Positions 22,680 through 34,107 of a stretch of DNA of 64,000 nt are shown here, piece after piece. The notes under the pieces were generated by a model. It did no database searches. It was not told the origin of the DNA and saw only the letters and a list, made by a program, of their open reading frames with translations. The stretch spans positions 20,630,201-20,694,200 of the forward strand of contig JAWZYU010000028.1 of the NCBI GenBank assembly GCA_038380435.1. Direction: 5' to 3'. A program made the position numbers and the translations under genes. Origin of the DNA: Ryuthela nishihirai. Lineage: Eukaryota; Arthropoda; Arachnida; Araneae; Heptathelidae. Within the stretch, counting starts at the first letter, position 1. Each line of letters opens with the position of its first letter.

Positions 22680-23384
22680 TACAGTCGCTCAAATAAGTAT
22701 CCGAACATTATGGTTGATTACAGAATTCAGAAAAAATATTTGGCTACGATTTTTTTAGAAATTATTGATATGGCAACCTTCGTGTCACGTGATTACAGAA
22801 TTCAGGAAAAATATCTGGAGCGTGTACAGCAACTGCACACGCTCCATATTCATTGCATTATATATTCATACGCATTATATATATTAAAAAATATCCGAAC
22901 ACTATGGTTGATTACAGAATTCAGAAAAAATATCTGGCAACTTTTTTTAGAAAGTAGTGATCTGGCAACCTTCGTGTCACGTGATTACAGAATTCAGGAA
23001 AAATATCTGGAGCGTGTACAGCAACTGTACACGCTCCAGTTCACAGAAAAACTGGAGCGTGTGCATTACTGCACACGCTCCAGTTTGCTGTGAACGGTAA
23101 CTGCACACGCTCAATATTTCCGTGAGTGAGCCCACACGATCTAGTATCAATATAATATGACCACCTACAGTCGCTGAAAAAATTATCCGAACACTATGGT
23201 TGATTTCAGAATTCAGAAAAAATATCTGGCAACGATTTTTTTAGAAATGAGAGATCTGGCAACCTTGATTGTCATGTGATACGAAGGTTGCCAGATCTCT
23301 CATTTCTAAAAAAAATCGTTGCCAGATATTTTTTCTGAATTCTGTAATCAACCTTAGTGTTCGTATATGTTTTTGAGCGACTGT
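22680..23384. mobile_element. two adjacent palindromic Tc1/mariner-like MITEs
   Basis: Outer ends ACAGTCGCTCAAA...GTATCCGAAC (22,680) and ...GAGCGACTGTA (23,384). A second start, ACAGTCGCTGAAA, lies at about 23,166 and makes a compact hairpin of about 219 bp (23,166-23,384) whose arms (AGAATTCAGAAAAAATATCT, GATCTGGCAACCTT) are nearly perfect complements. The first element contains internal inverted pairs of GGAGCGTGTACAG. No coding capacity. Confidence 0.8.
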
Positions 23385-24037
23385 ATGAGGTTTCATAAGC
23401 ATTCCTTTAGTATATTTATAATTAATAAAATAACTTCATTTTTCATTAGGACTACAAAGAGTACGTATTCATTTTGTCTATTTATCGTGGATAAAATAAA
23501 CTTCATTTTTAACTAAGATTTACAAAGGGTAAGTATCCTCTTTCTTAATGTGTACATAAATAGTTTGCTATTTTATTATTATTTTATCACACTAGGAATA
23601 TTTAGGATAATAGGTGGGCTAATTCAAAGGTGATTGAAAAGTTGAATTTGCATGCCAAAAGATTAAAATCTCTTTACAATGTTGAAAAGAGGTCCAAAAA
23701 GGTATTACATCAATATTTTTTGTTACAAATACATTTTTTTTCAATCTTATTTCCAGAATGGTATCCTCTTGAAATATCAAAAATGAAATTGAAAGATAAT
23801 TAACTGTAGGTGAACCTCAACGATAATTACGAACTATTTTAACCCTAAACAAAGAATTGACGAAAAATGCAAATTCTACATTTTGTAAAGCCTCGATTTT
23901 TATTCCAATGATCAAGTTGTTCCGGCCATTACGTCTGTAGAATCTCGTCCAATTCTTAATGAAGCTGGGCACGATCAGTGAAATCGAAAAAAAAAAATGC
24001 ACGTGGATTTCATCAAACGAAAAACGCAATGCATACT
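23385..24037. other. AT-rich segment with a possible exon fragment
   Basis: A frame ANSKVIEKLNLHAKRLKSLY then NVEKRSKK (about 23,622-23,702) ends at AAG|GTATTAC, and a T-rich tract with TTATTTCCAG (about 23,745-23,754) follows. This is compatible with a short intron, but the product is not recognised and a one-base insertion (GGTGGGCTAA) precedes it in this unit. The end of the segment (TTTTTATTCCAATGATC to GCAATGCATA) is the 137-bp sequence that is tandemly present around the SINE in unit 2. Confidence 0.3.
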
Positions 24038-24423
24038 GGGCGGGGGTGGCTCAGTCGGTAGCGCGCCAGGCTCGTAATCTGGTAAAGTTCCCAGGTTCGA
24101 GTCCCAGATGGGTCAGCGTTGAGATTTATCTCCGCAAAATTACCCGCCCTGCCCACGGTCAGTAGGGGACACCGATGGGCTTGGAAAGGCTGCCGTCCGT
24201 CGGATGGGACGTTAAGCCGTGGCCCCGTGTGCGGGAGAGCCATACCCTGTGCACCTTAAAGAACACGCTGGATGGCCTTGACGGGAGGCTACCATCTGTC
24301 TCCCAACAGCTCTTCCAGTGGGTCCCCTCCCCCAACCTTCTCTGAACCTTCGGGGTCCATGTGACCTGGCATTTAGCCCATGGTGTGCAAAAAAGTGTCA
24401 CTCAGAGGTAAAACAACCCAACC
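24038..24423 (+). mobile_element. SINE-A copy S2 with mismatched flanks (recombinant)
   Basis: The left flank (AACGCAATGCATAC) equals that of the copy at 32,251. The right flank is CTTCAGTTAACG (24,424-24,435), which matches the left flank of S1 at 11,766. It shares private changes with the 32,251 copy (CCCAGATGGGTCAG, GTGCACCTTAAAG, CTCTGAACCTTCGG), so its 5' portion derives from that lineage and the crossover lies in the last about 70 bp. Confidence 0.88.
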
Positions 24424-24435
24424 CTTCAGTTAACG

Positions 24436-24965
24436 ACAATTTTAATGCCCCTTAGCATTAAAAAACTTCTAATAATGGAAACTACGCGTTTTCATTATTA
24501 GAGATATTTTTTTATTTTCATCAGGGAAATAAGAATGTACTCTCTTTTATTGTTGATATAAAAATGTAAATGTGCAAATACAGTAAAATGTCGGTTTAAT
24601 GAACACCACAATAACGAAATATTCAGTACAAAGAAATTTCTTGTTCAAACCCTGGTTTAAGTAAACCCCAGTTCAGTAAATTTATCCCGATGCAAAATAT
24701 TTTGCTACGTCAAAGCCTTTTTTAAATGAAAAATATTTTGCTATGTCAAAGCCTTTTTTAAATGAAAACCAATATAACAAAAATATCAGTTTAACGGCAT
24801 GAAAATTTATCCCGATGCAAAATATTTTGACCCGTACAAAATTTGCATAACGGAAATCCTTAAACATTAGGTACAATATATATTTTATCAGCTTTACGTG
24901 TTTTTTTTTTTAGCATCTTGCAACGCTGCAATGATTTAAACGCTATGAATTATTAACTTATCACA
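24436..24965. other. spacer unique to the inter-unit junction
   Basis: AT-rich. CAAAGCCTTTTTTAAATGAAA is repeated twice (about 24,710 and 24,746), and CCCGATGCAAAATATTTTG also occurs twice. No gene. By the flank reconstruction this segment once lay between S1 and the next SINE in unit 1 too and was deleted there. Confidence 0.5.
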
Positions 24966-24977
24966 CCACTCTGAAAA

Positions 24978-25325
24978 TGTAGTTCCCAGGTTCGAGTCCC
25001 AGCTGGGTCAGCGTTGAGATTTATCTCCGCAAAATTCCCCCCCCCCTGCCCACGGTCAGTAGGGGACACCGATGGGCTTTGAAAGGCCGCCGTCCGTCGG
25101 ATGGGACGTTAAGCCGTGACCCCGTGTGCGGGAAAGCCATAGCCTGTGCACGTTAAAGAACACGCTGGATGGCCTTGACGGGAGGCTACCATCTGTCTCC
25201 CAACAGCTCTTCCAATGGGTCCCCTCCCCCAACCTTCTCTGAGCCTTCGGGGTCCATGTGACCTGGCCATTTAGCCCATGGTGTGCAAAAAAGTGCAGCT
25301 CAGAGGTAAAACAAACCAACTCAAC
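24978..25325 (+). mobile_element. SINE-A copy S3, 5'-truncated
   Basis: Starts inside the head, at TGTAGTTCCCAGGTTCGAG, so the A box is missing and the B box kept. A perfect TSD CCACTCTGAAAA lies at 24,966-24,977 and 25,326-25,337, so truncation occurred at insertion. Confidence 0.92.
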
Positions 25326-25495
25326 CCACTCTGAAAAACGCGCTATTTCATACACCTATCGGGTATTTTTTTCTGATCTCAGTGCGTGGCATAGATACTC
25401 TCTCTACATGTACCGCCATAATGCTTAAAAGCGGCTTTTACACATTCTCCTAACATAAAAGTGAATTTTAAAATATGCAGATATACGCGGTTCTC

Positions 25496-26175
25496 GGTTG
25501 GGTTGTTTTACCTCTGAGCGGCACTTTTTTTGCATGGGCTAAATGGCCAAGTCACATGGACCCCGAAGGCTCAGAGAAAGCTGGGGGACGGTACCCACTG
25601 GAACAGTTGTTGGGAGACAGATGGTAGCCTCCCGTCAAGGCCATCCAGCCTGTTCTTTAACGTGCACAGGGTATGGGTCTCTCGCACACGGGGGGCGGGG
25701 ATGGCTCAGTTGGTAGCGCGCCAGGCTCGTAATCTGTAGTTCCCAGGTTCGAGTCCCAGCTGGGTTAGCATTGAGATTTATCTCCGCAAAATTCCCCGCC
25801 CTTCCCACGGTCAGTAGGGGACACCAATGTGTTTGGAAAGGCCGCCGTCCGTCGGGTGGGACGTTAAGCCGTGGCCCCGTGTGTGGGAGAACCATACCCT
25901 GTGCACGTTAAAGAACACGCTGGATGGCCTTGACCGGAGGCTACCATCTATCTCCCAACAGCTGTTCCAGTGGGTCCCCTCCCCCCACCTTCTCTGAGCC
26001 TTCGAGGTCCATGTGACCTGGCCATTTAGCCCATGGAGTGCAAAAAAATGCCACTCAGAGGTAAAACAACCCAACCCAAATCCCGCACACGGGGTCACGG
26101 CTTAACGTCCCATCCGACGGACGGCGACCTTTCCAAACCCATCGGTGTCCTCTACTGACCGTGCGCAGGGCGAGG
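25496..26175 (-). mobile_element. SINE-A, headless, split by a nested SINE-A (unit 2)
   Basis: Parts 25,496-25,692 and 26,084-26,175. Same structure and same missing head as the copy at 12,344-13,024. Confidence 0.88.
25693..26083 (+). mobile_element. SINE-A nested inside another SINE-A (unit 2)
   Basis: TSD CGCACACGGGG on both sides (25,683 and 26,084), perfect in this unit. Confidence 0.9.
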
Positions 26176-26450
26176 AATCACGCGATTCTGATTTTATTGC
26201 ATTGCAAGTAACAATAGCTTCAGCGAAAAGTTCTTTCGAAGAGGTTCCAATCCGTCCGTTCTATTTCATCATTCGTGAAATTTAAGTTATTGTTATATTT
26301 GTTCGTTATTTTCATTGTTTTAAGTTTCTGAATTAATTTTTTTATTAGCAGCCAATGTGATGCGAAGTCTTCGCCGTTTCGTGATGACACGGAAAAGTAA
26401 TCCGGACGGTGTGTTGGAGAGTTACGAAGTCACTTAAAAGTTGAAGGAAA

Positions 26451-26617
26451 GATGCTTGTTAGAACAGAACTTGTTATGACAGATGCTTGTTAGAACAGAA
26501 CTTGTTATGACAGATCCTTGTTAGAACAGAACTTGTTATGACAGATGCTTGTTAGAACAGAACTTGTTATGACAGATGCTTGTTAGAACAGAATTTGTTA
26601 TGACAAATGCTTGTTAG
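26451..26617. repeat. 31-bp tandem repeat, long allele
   Basis: GATGCTTGTTAGAACAGAAC repeats with a period of 31 bp from 26,451 (next at 26,482, 26,513 and so on), about 5.4 copies, versus fewer than three at 13,299. Confidence 0.85.
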
Positions 26618-26792
26618 AACAGTGAAAAAAAAGTAGAGGTGTTTTTAAAAAATGAACTTTAATAATAGGTCAATTTCTTTCATAATGATTAGTTTGCAGT
26701 ACGTAACTATCATAGCACGTTTTTCATTGCAGTTTAATATAACGAAATTTCATTAAAATGAATGAATTTCTGTCCATGCTATTATTCTAGGA

Positions 26793-29377
26793 CAGCGGTT
26801 CTCAACCTTTTATGCTTCACGTACCCCCTGGAAATGTGTATGTAACTGGTGTACCCCTTGCATAGATAGATAAATCTATAGTTATAGTATAACAATGGGA
26901 ACAAAATAAAACATATATATATATATCAGTGGTTCTCAACCTTTTATGCTTCACGTACCCCCTGGAAATGTGTATATAACTGGCATACCCCTTGTATAGA
27001 TAGATAAAACTACAGTTATAGTATAACAATGGGAATAAAATAAAACATATATATCAGTGGTTCTCAACCTTTTATGCTTCACGTACCCCCTGGAAATGTG
27101 TATATAACTGGCATACCCCTTGTATAGATAGATAAAACTATAGTTATAGTATAACAATGGGAATAAAAAAAAACATATATATCAGTTGGTTCTCAACCTT
27201 TTATGCTTCACGTACCCCCTGGAAATGTGTGTGTAACTGGCGTACCCTTGTATAGATAGATAACACTATAGTTATAGTATAACAATGGGAATAAAATAAA
27301 ACATATATATCAGTGGTTCTCAACCTTTTATGCTTCACGTACCCCCTGGAAATGTGTATATAACTGGCATACCCCTTGTATAGATAGATAAAACTACAGT
27401 TATAGTATAACAATGGGAATAAAAAAAAACATATATATCAGTGGTTCTCAACCTTTTATGCTTCACGTACCCCCTGGAAATGTGTATATAACTGGCATAC
27501 CCCTTGTATAGATAGATAAAACTATAGTTATAGTATAACAATGGGAATAAAAAAAAACATATATATCAGTTGGTTCTCAACCTTTTATGCTTCACGTACC
27601 CCCTGGAAATGTGTGTGTAACTGGCGTACCCTTGTATAGATAGATAACACTATAGTTATAGTATAACAATGGGAATAAAATAAAACATATATATCAGTGG
27701 TTCTCAACCTTTTATGCTTCACGTACCCCCTGGAAATGTGTATATAACTGGCATACCCCTTGTATAGATAGATAAAACTACAGTTATAGTATAACAATGG
27801 GAATAAAATAAAACATATATATCAGTGGTTCTCAACCTTTTATGCTTCACGTACCCCCTGGAAATGTGTATATAACTGGCATACCCCTTGTATAGATAGA
27901 TAAAACAATAGTTATAGTAGAACAATGGGAATAAAATAAAACATATATATATATATCAGTGGTTCTCAATCTTTTATGCTTCACGTACCCCCTGGAAATT
28001 TATATGTAACTGGCATACCCCTTGTATAGATAGATAAAACTATAGTTATAGTATAACAATGGGAATAAAATAAAACTTATATATCAGTGGTTCTCAACCT
28101 GTTATGCTTCACGTACCCCCTGGAAATGTGTGTGTAACTGGCGTACCCCTTGTTTAAATAGATAAAACTATAGTTATAGTATAACAATGGGAATAAAATA
28201 AAGCATATATATCAATGGTTCTCAACCTTTTATGCTTAACGTACCCCCTGGAAATGTGTATTTAACTAGCATACCCCTTGTATAGATAGATAAAACTATA
28301 GTTATAGTATAACAATGGGAATAAAATAAAACATATATATGTATATTAGTGGTTCTGAACCTTTTATGCTTCACGTACCTCCTGGAAATGAATATATAAC
28401 TGGCATACCCCTTGTATAGATAGATAAAACTATAGTTATAGTATAACAATGGGAATAAAATAAAACATATATATATCAGTGGTTCTCAAGCTTTTATGCT
28501 TCACGTACCCCCTGGAAATGTGTATGTAACTGGCGTACCCCTTGTATAGATAGATAAAACTCTAGTTATAGTATAACAATGGGAATAAAATAAAACATAT
28601 ATATATATATCAGTGGTTCTCACCCTTTTATGCTTCACGTACCCCCTAGAAATGTGTATGTAACTGGCGTACCCCTTGTATAGATAGATAAAACTATAGT
28701 TATAGTATAGCAATGGGAATAAAATAAATATATATATCAGTGGTTCTCAACCTTTTATGCTTCACGTACCCCCTGGAAATGTGTAAGTAACTGGCGTACC
28801 CCTTGTATAGATAGATAAAACTCTAGTTATAGTATAACAATGGGAATAAAATAAAACATATATATATATATCAGTGGTTCTCACCCTTTTATGCTTCACG
28901 TACCCCCTAGAAATGTGTATGTAACTGGCGTACCCCTTGTATAGATAGATAAAACTATAGTTATAGTATAGCAATGGGAATAAAATAAACATATATATCA
29001 GTGGTTCTCAACCTTTTATGCTTCACGTACCCCCTGGGAGTGTTATGTAACTGGCGTACCCCTTGTATAGATAGATAAAACTATAGTTATAGTATAACAA
29101 TGGGAATAAAATAAAACATATATATCAGTGGTTCTCAACCTTTTATGCTTCACGTACCCCCTGGAAATGGGTATGTAACTGACGTACCCCTTGTATAGAC
29201 AGATAAAACTATAGTTATAGTATAACAATGGGAATAAAATAAAACATATATATCAGTGGTTCTCAACCTTTTATGCTTCACGTATCCCCTGGAAATGTGT
29301 ATGTAACTGACGTACCCCTTGTATAGACAGATAAAACTATAGTTATAGTATAACAATGGGAATAAAATAAAACATAT
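26793..29377. repeat. 128-bp satellite array, about 20 monomers (unit 2)
   Basis: Same monomer as in unit 1. Blocks of three monomers repeat at an offset of 384 bp (27,201-27,413 equals 27,585-27,797 in translation), evidence of local amplification. Variants with longer (TA)n occur at about 26,920, 27,948 and 28,606. Confidence 0.96.
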
Positions 29378-29557
29378 ATACACACACACACATTAAATTT
29401 TGTATTCATAAATTACATATATCGAAAACCACAAAAAATGACATTTTTGGACAGCAGTGTTGCCAACTTAACGACTTTGTTACTAGATCTTGAGACTTTT
29501 GAGCTCTCACGGCGTACCCCAAAAATGTTACCGCGTACCCCACGTTTGGAACCCCTG
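26793..29557. mobile_element. hAT-type element filled by the 128-bp satellite, unit 2
   Basis: The left end CAGCGGTTCTCAACC starts at 26,793. The right end GGAACCCCTG ends at 29,557. A perfect 8-bp TSD TTCTAGGA lies at 26,785-26,792 and 29,558-29,565. This is the clearest evidence that the satellite lies within a hAT-type element. No transposase is present. Confidence 0.85.
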
Positions 29558-30166
29558 TTCTAGGATAATGTGGCAACATCGCTTTAAAGTACACTGCCCC
29601 CTGTAGTGAGATAGACAAAAATGCATGCCAGGCGATAGATAAACAATAGCACGTGATTCATTCTGCCGTGATTGATGATTCCTCATTGGAAGCCTCATTT
29701 TTGAGCCCCTCAATGGAGACTAATTTCACCATGATCTTAAAACACCTTATATCTTGAACACAACGTTTAAATTATTGCACAGTTGCTATATACTAAAATG
29801 TATATTGTACAAGGATTTTTATTTTCAAAATTTCGTTATACTGGTCATATTTTTTGTATCGGAGTAAATGTTTATTTCGTTGAATTTTAATTTTCGCTCT
29901 GCTGGTATTCGTTAGAATGAAATAATTTTACATAGAGATAAATAGTAAACAGGTCGGGGTCGAGAAAAAATTTGTTTACCGAATATTTCGTTATTCTGGA
30001 GTTTATTATGCTGACATTTCATTGCATTTTGTTAAATTTCTTGTGTAATAATACAAATCTCTGTTGTAAACTATCTGGTGTCGAATTTCAGCATTTAGAG
30101 CATCAAGAAGCGTTTTTCCCACTGAGATTTAAAGCGGCTTTGCCACATTTTCCTAGCATAAAAGGG

Positions 30167-30548
30167 GCAGGGGTGGCTTAGTCGGTAGCGCGCCAGGCTC
30201 GTAATCTGTAGTTCCCAGGTTCGAGTCCCAGCTGGGTCAGCGTTGAGATTTATCTCCGCAAAATTCCCCGCCCTGCCCACGGTCAGTAGGGGACACCGAT
30301 GGGCTTGGAAAGGCCGCCATCCGTCGGATGGTACGTTAAGCTGTGGACCCGTGTGCGAGAGAGCCATACCCTGTGCACGTTAAAGAACACGCTAGATGGC
30401 CTTGACGGGAGGCTACCATCTGTCTCCCAACAGTTCTTCCAGTGTGTCCCCTCCCCCCACCTTCTCTGAGCCTTCGGGGTCCATGTGACCTGGCCATTTA
30501 GCCCATGGTGTGCAAATAAGTGCCGCTCAGAGGTAAAACAACCCAACC
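30167..30548 (+). mobile_element. SINE-A copy (unit 2)
   Basis: Forward. TSD CCTAGCATAAAAGGGG / CCTAGCATAAAGGGG. Partner of 22,070-22,452. Confidence 0.92.
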
Positions 30549-30776
30549 CTAGCATAAAGGGGATTTAGAAATTTGGAGAGCTATGCGATTCTGCTTGCAT
30601 TGAATTGCACGCAACAGTAGCGTCAGCGGAAGGTTCAAAACTTTTCGATTCCTTTGCGGGTTCCGAAAACACCAAAACAAATGCCTTGTGGGTCGCAAAG
30701 GATGTATTCAGTTTAAAGGTTTCAGCATCCTGTGTGGAAAATGAATTTCCCCATCCCGTCCGTCAGCCTAAAGGTA

Positions 30777-31601
30777 CAGTCGCTCAAAAAAGTATCCGAA
30801 CACCATGGTTGATTACAGAATTCAGAAAAAATATTTGGCTACGATTTTTTTAGAAATTATTGATATAGCAACCTTCGTGTCACGTGATTACAGAATTCAG
30901 GAAAAATATCTGGAGCGTGTACAGCAACTGTACACGCTCAATATTTCCGTGAGTGAGTCCACACGATCCAGGTTTTTGTGTGCTCACACGATCCAATGTG
31001 CTGTGAACATTAACCGCAACCGCTCCAGTTTGCTGTGAACGGTAACTGCACACGCTCCATATTCATTGCATTATATATTCATACGCATTATATATATTAA
31101 AAAATATCCGAACACTATGGTTGATTACAGAATTCAGAAAAAATACCTGGCAACGATTTTTTTAGAAAGTAGTGATCTGGCAACCTTCGTGTCACGTGAT
31201 TACAGAATTCAGGAAAAATATCTGGAGCGTGTACAGCAACTGTACACGCTCCAGTTCACAGAAAAACTGGAGCGTATGCATTACTGCACACGCTCCAGTT
31301 TGCTGTGAACGGTAACTGTACATGCTCAATATTTCCGTGAGTGAGCCCACACGATCTAGTATCAAAATAATATGACCACCTACAGTCGCTGAAAAAAGTA
31401 TCCGAACACTATGGTTGATTTCAGAATTCAGAAAAAATATCTGGCAACGATTTTTTTAGAAATGAGAGATCTGGCAAACTTTGATTGTCATGTGATACGA
31501 AGGTTGCCAGATCTCTCATTTCTAAAAAGAAATCGTTGCCAGATATTTTTTCTGAATTCTGTAATCAACCTTAGTGTTCGTATATTTTTTTGAGCGATTG
31601 T
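30777..31601. mobile_element. palindromic Tc1/mariner-like MITEs (unit 2)
   Basis: Same organisation as 22,680-23,384: start ACAGTCGCTCAAA at about 30,777, an inner element from about 31,383, and a final inverted end TTTTGAGCGATTGTA. Several internal inverted copies of GGAGCGTGTACAGCAACTGT are present. Slightly longer than in unit 1. Confidence 0.78.
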
Positions 31602-32250
31602 ATGAGGTTTCATAAGCATTCCTTTCGTATATTTATAATTAATAAAATAACTTCATTTTTCATTAGAATTACAAAGAGTAGGTATTCATTTTGTCTATTT
31701 ATCGTGGATAAAATAAACTTCATTTTTAACTAAGATTTACAAAGGGTAAGTATCCTCTTTCTTAATGTGTACATAAATAGTTTGCTATTTTATTATTATT
31801 TTATCACACTAGGAATATTTAGGATAATAGGTGGCTAATTCAAAGGTGATTGAAAAGTTGAATTTGCATGCCAAAAGATTAAAATCTCTTTACAATGTTG
31901 AAAAGAGGTCCAAAAAGGTATTACATCAATATTTTTTGTTACAAATACATTTTTTTTCAATCTTATTTCCAGAATGGTATCCTTTTGAAATATCAAAAAT
32001 GAAATTGAAAGATAATTAACTGTAGGTGAAACTCAACGATAATTACGAACTATTTTAACCCTAAACAAAGAATTGACGAAAAATGCAAATGCTACATTTT
32101 GTTAAGCCTCGATTTTTATTCCAATGATCAAGTTGTTCCGGCCATTACGTCTGTAGAATCTCGTTCAATTCTTAATGAAGCTGGACACGATCAGTGAAAT
32201 CGAAAAAAAAATGCACGTGGATTTCATCAAACGAAAAACGCAATGCATAC
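31602..32250. other. AT-rich segment with a possible exon fragment (unit 2)
   Basis: Counterpart of 23,385-24,037. Here the frame starting GGTGGCTAATTCAAAGG is intact for 62 codons (31,831-32,019) because the putative intron also stays open. The product is unrecognised. 32,113-32,249 is the left copy of a 137-bp direct repeat. Confidence 0.35.
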
Positions 32251-32637
32251 TGGGCGGGGGTGGCTCAGTCGGTAGCGCGCCAGGCTCGTAATCTGTAGTT
32301 CCCAGGTTCGAGTCCCAGATGGGTCAGCGTTGAGATTTATCTCCGCAAAATTCCCCGCCCTGCCCACGGTCAGTAGGGGACACCGATGGGCTTGGAAAGG
32401 CCGCCGTCCGTCGGATGGGACGTTAAGCCGTGGCTCCGTGTGCGGGAGAGCCATACCCTGTGCACCTTAAAGAACACCCTGGATGGCCTTGACGGGGGGC
32501 TACCATCTGTCTCCCAACAGCTGTTCCAGTGGGTCCCCTCCCCCAACCTTCTCTGAACCTTCGGGGTCCATGTGACCTGGCCATTTAGCCCATGGTGTGC
32601 AAAAAAGTGCCGCTCAGAGGTAAAATAACCCTAACCC
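32251..32637 (+). mobile_element. SINE-A copy S4 flanked by a 137-bp direct repeat
   Basis: Full-length forward SINE-A. The flanking sequences 32,113-32,249 and 32,638-32,774 are direct repeats of equal length (TTTTTATTCCAATGATC ... GCAATGCATA) with only a handful of mismatches, abutting the SINE on each side. This has the geometry of an exceptionally long TSD. Confidence 0.9.
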
Positions 32638-32854
32638 TTTTTATTCCAATGATCAAGTCGTTCCGGCCATTACGTCTGTAGAATCTCGTTCAATTCTTAA
32701 TATAGCTGGACACGATCAGTGAAATCGAAAAAAAAATGCACGTGGAATTCATCAAACGAAAAACGCATTGCATATATATTTTGTTTGCTGAATTCTACAC
32801 GCCATTCTTCAATTTCCCTGTCGATTTCTGTGACATTAGATCAACAGGACAGTA

Positions 32855-33196
32855 CTAAGTGGAATGGTCATTAAGTAATGGTGCTTCATCAAATAAGGCA
32901 ACACTTATTGTAGAAGCAACACAAAATGAGATTTGAGAAAGAATAAATATTTTTGCTTCAATTTCCCCTTCAATCTTGAAGATATAAATAGCATTTACAT
33001 GAGCAGTGTTAGAATCAGCTATCAGCAACTGACACCATAGACAAACATTGCATTCAGCGCTTCTACATCCCAAAGAAATATAAACTAGAGTATTTGGTAA
33101 ACTCGGAAACGTTATTTCCTTTTTTTTGTTCTTTTTTTTTGTCGAACTAGAAGAATAAAATATCAAATCTGGCGAATATCTGATGCTCGTTTTCAA
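32855..33196 (-). CDS. unrecognised 113-codon open frame
   Basis: A minus-strand frame with protein-like composition in its centre (LPNTLVYISLGCRSAECN, CLWCQLLIADSNTAHVNAI, ISFCVASTISVALFDEAPLL) and a lysine-rich low-complexity N-terminus. Four cysteines sit in a C-x(5)-C-x(2)-C-x(2)-C pattern. No start context, family or neighbouring exon is recognised. It may be a single exon, a decayed gene or chance. Confidence 0.25.
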   Translation of the reverse strand: MKTSIRYSPDLIFYSSSSTKKKNKKKEITFPSLPNTLVYISLGCRSAECNVCLWCQLLIADSNTAHVNAIYIFKIEGEIEAKIFILSQISFCVASTISVALFDEAPLLNDHST

Positions 33197-33272
33197 AGAG
33201 AATAAAAAATATCATTTTCCGAATGTTGCTTGCTTTAATAGCAGTAATTTTTACTAATGGGTGATACGAAAA

Positions 33273-33374
33273 TGCAAATCTGATATATAAAGAAGAAAGT
33301 TTGCGTGTCTATCCGCTTATGCACTAGGCCCCTAAAAGAGCTAGAGGCACCAAACTTTGCATGAACCCTTCATC
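33273..33374 (+). mobile_element. Helitron-like 5' end
   Basis: Begins TCTGATATATAAAGAAGAAA then GTTTGCGTGTCTATCCG and CTAGAGGCACCAAACTTTGC, a wording typical of arthropod Helitron 5' ends (TC...TATATAAAG..GGAAGTTTG). A SINE-A interrupts it at 33,387. The 3' end was not located. Confidence 0.5.
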
Positions 33375-33386
33375 CATGGGAAGAGT

Positions 33387-33760
33387 TGGGTTGGGTTGTT
33401 TTACCTCTGAGCGGCACTTTTTTTGCACACCATGGGCTAAATGGCCAGGTCACATGGACCCCGAAGGCTCAGAGAAGGTTGGGGGAGGGGACCTACTGGA
33501 ACATCTGTTGGGAGACAGATGGTAGCCTCTCGTCAAGGCCATCCAACGTGTTCTTTAACGTACACAGCGTATGGCTCTCCCACACACGGGGCCACGGCTG
33601 ACGGACGGCGGCTTTTCCAAGCCCATCGGTGTCCCCTACTGACCGTGGGCAGGGCGGGGAATTTTGCGGAGATAAATCTCAACGCTGACTCAGCTGGGAC
33701 TCGAACCTGGGAACTACAGATTACGAGCCTGGCGCGCTACCGACGGAGCCACCCCCGCCC
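33387..33760 (-). mobile_element. SINE-A copy
   Basis: Reverse. Perfect TSD CATGGGAAGAGT (33,375-33,386; 33,763-33,774). Lacks about 14 bp in the body (CCACGGCTGACGG instead of the longer wording). Confidence 0.92.
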
Positions 33761-34107
33761 TACATGGGAAGAGTATAGGCAATGTGTGAACACACTTGTG
33801 GGCCAATCAAAACAGGTGTGAACGGCTAGAATTTCTCCAAATTCCTATAGATTTAACATTAGCGTTTGCTGAAAATAAATCTTGCAATATTATTCGCTGA
33901 GTTTTAAAGTTAAATTAAATTTCATCTATTTCGCGTCATAAAGCCATTGTTTCAGAAATGACTAAATAGCATGAGCCAGACACGAGGTTCGAATTCACAA
34001 TAGGAACAGGAGTTTTTTTTTAAAGTGGAGTTTCAGAAAATAAGAAAGAAGGCGTATTCATCGTGAGAGTGATATGTTGTGATGCTGACTTACTTTCCCT
34101 TTCTTGT

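Larger units (their letters stand above)
12173..24037. repeat. segmental duplication, unit 1
   Basis: Near-identical to 25,326-32,250: the same start (CCACTCTGAAAAACGCGC), the same nested SINE pair, the same hAT/satellite element, the same downstream SINE and palindromic Tc1-like elements, and the same end (AACGCAATGCATAC then SINE-A). Unit 1 is longer mainly because its satellite has about 55 monomers rather than about 20 and contains an extra transposon at 15,439-16,017. Confidence 0.92.
25326..32250. repeat. segmental duplication, unit 2
   Basis: Counterpart of 12,173-24,037 in the same order and orientation, with only scattered substitutions and indels outside the tandem arrays. It carries a shorter satellite, no DUF4817 insertion, and a longer 31-bp array. 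Between its first and second Tc1-like hairpins (about 30,940-31,050) it retains roughly 110 bp missing from unit 1. Confidence 0.92.
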
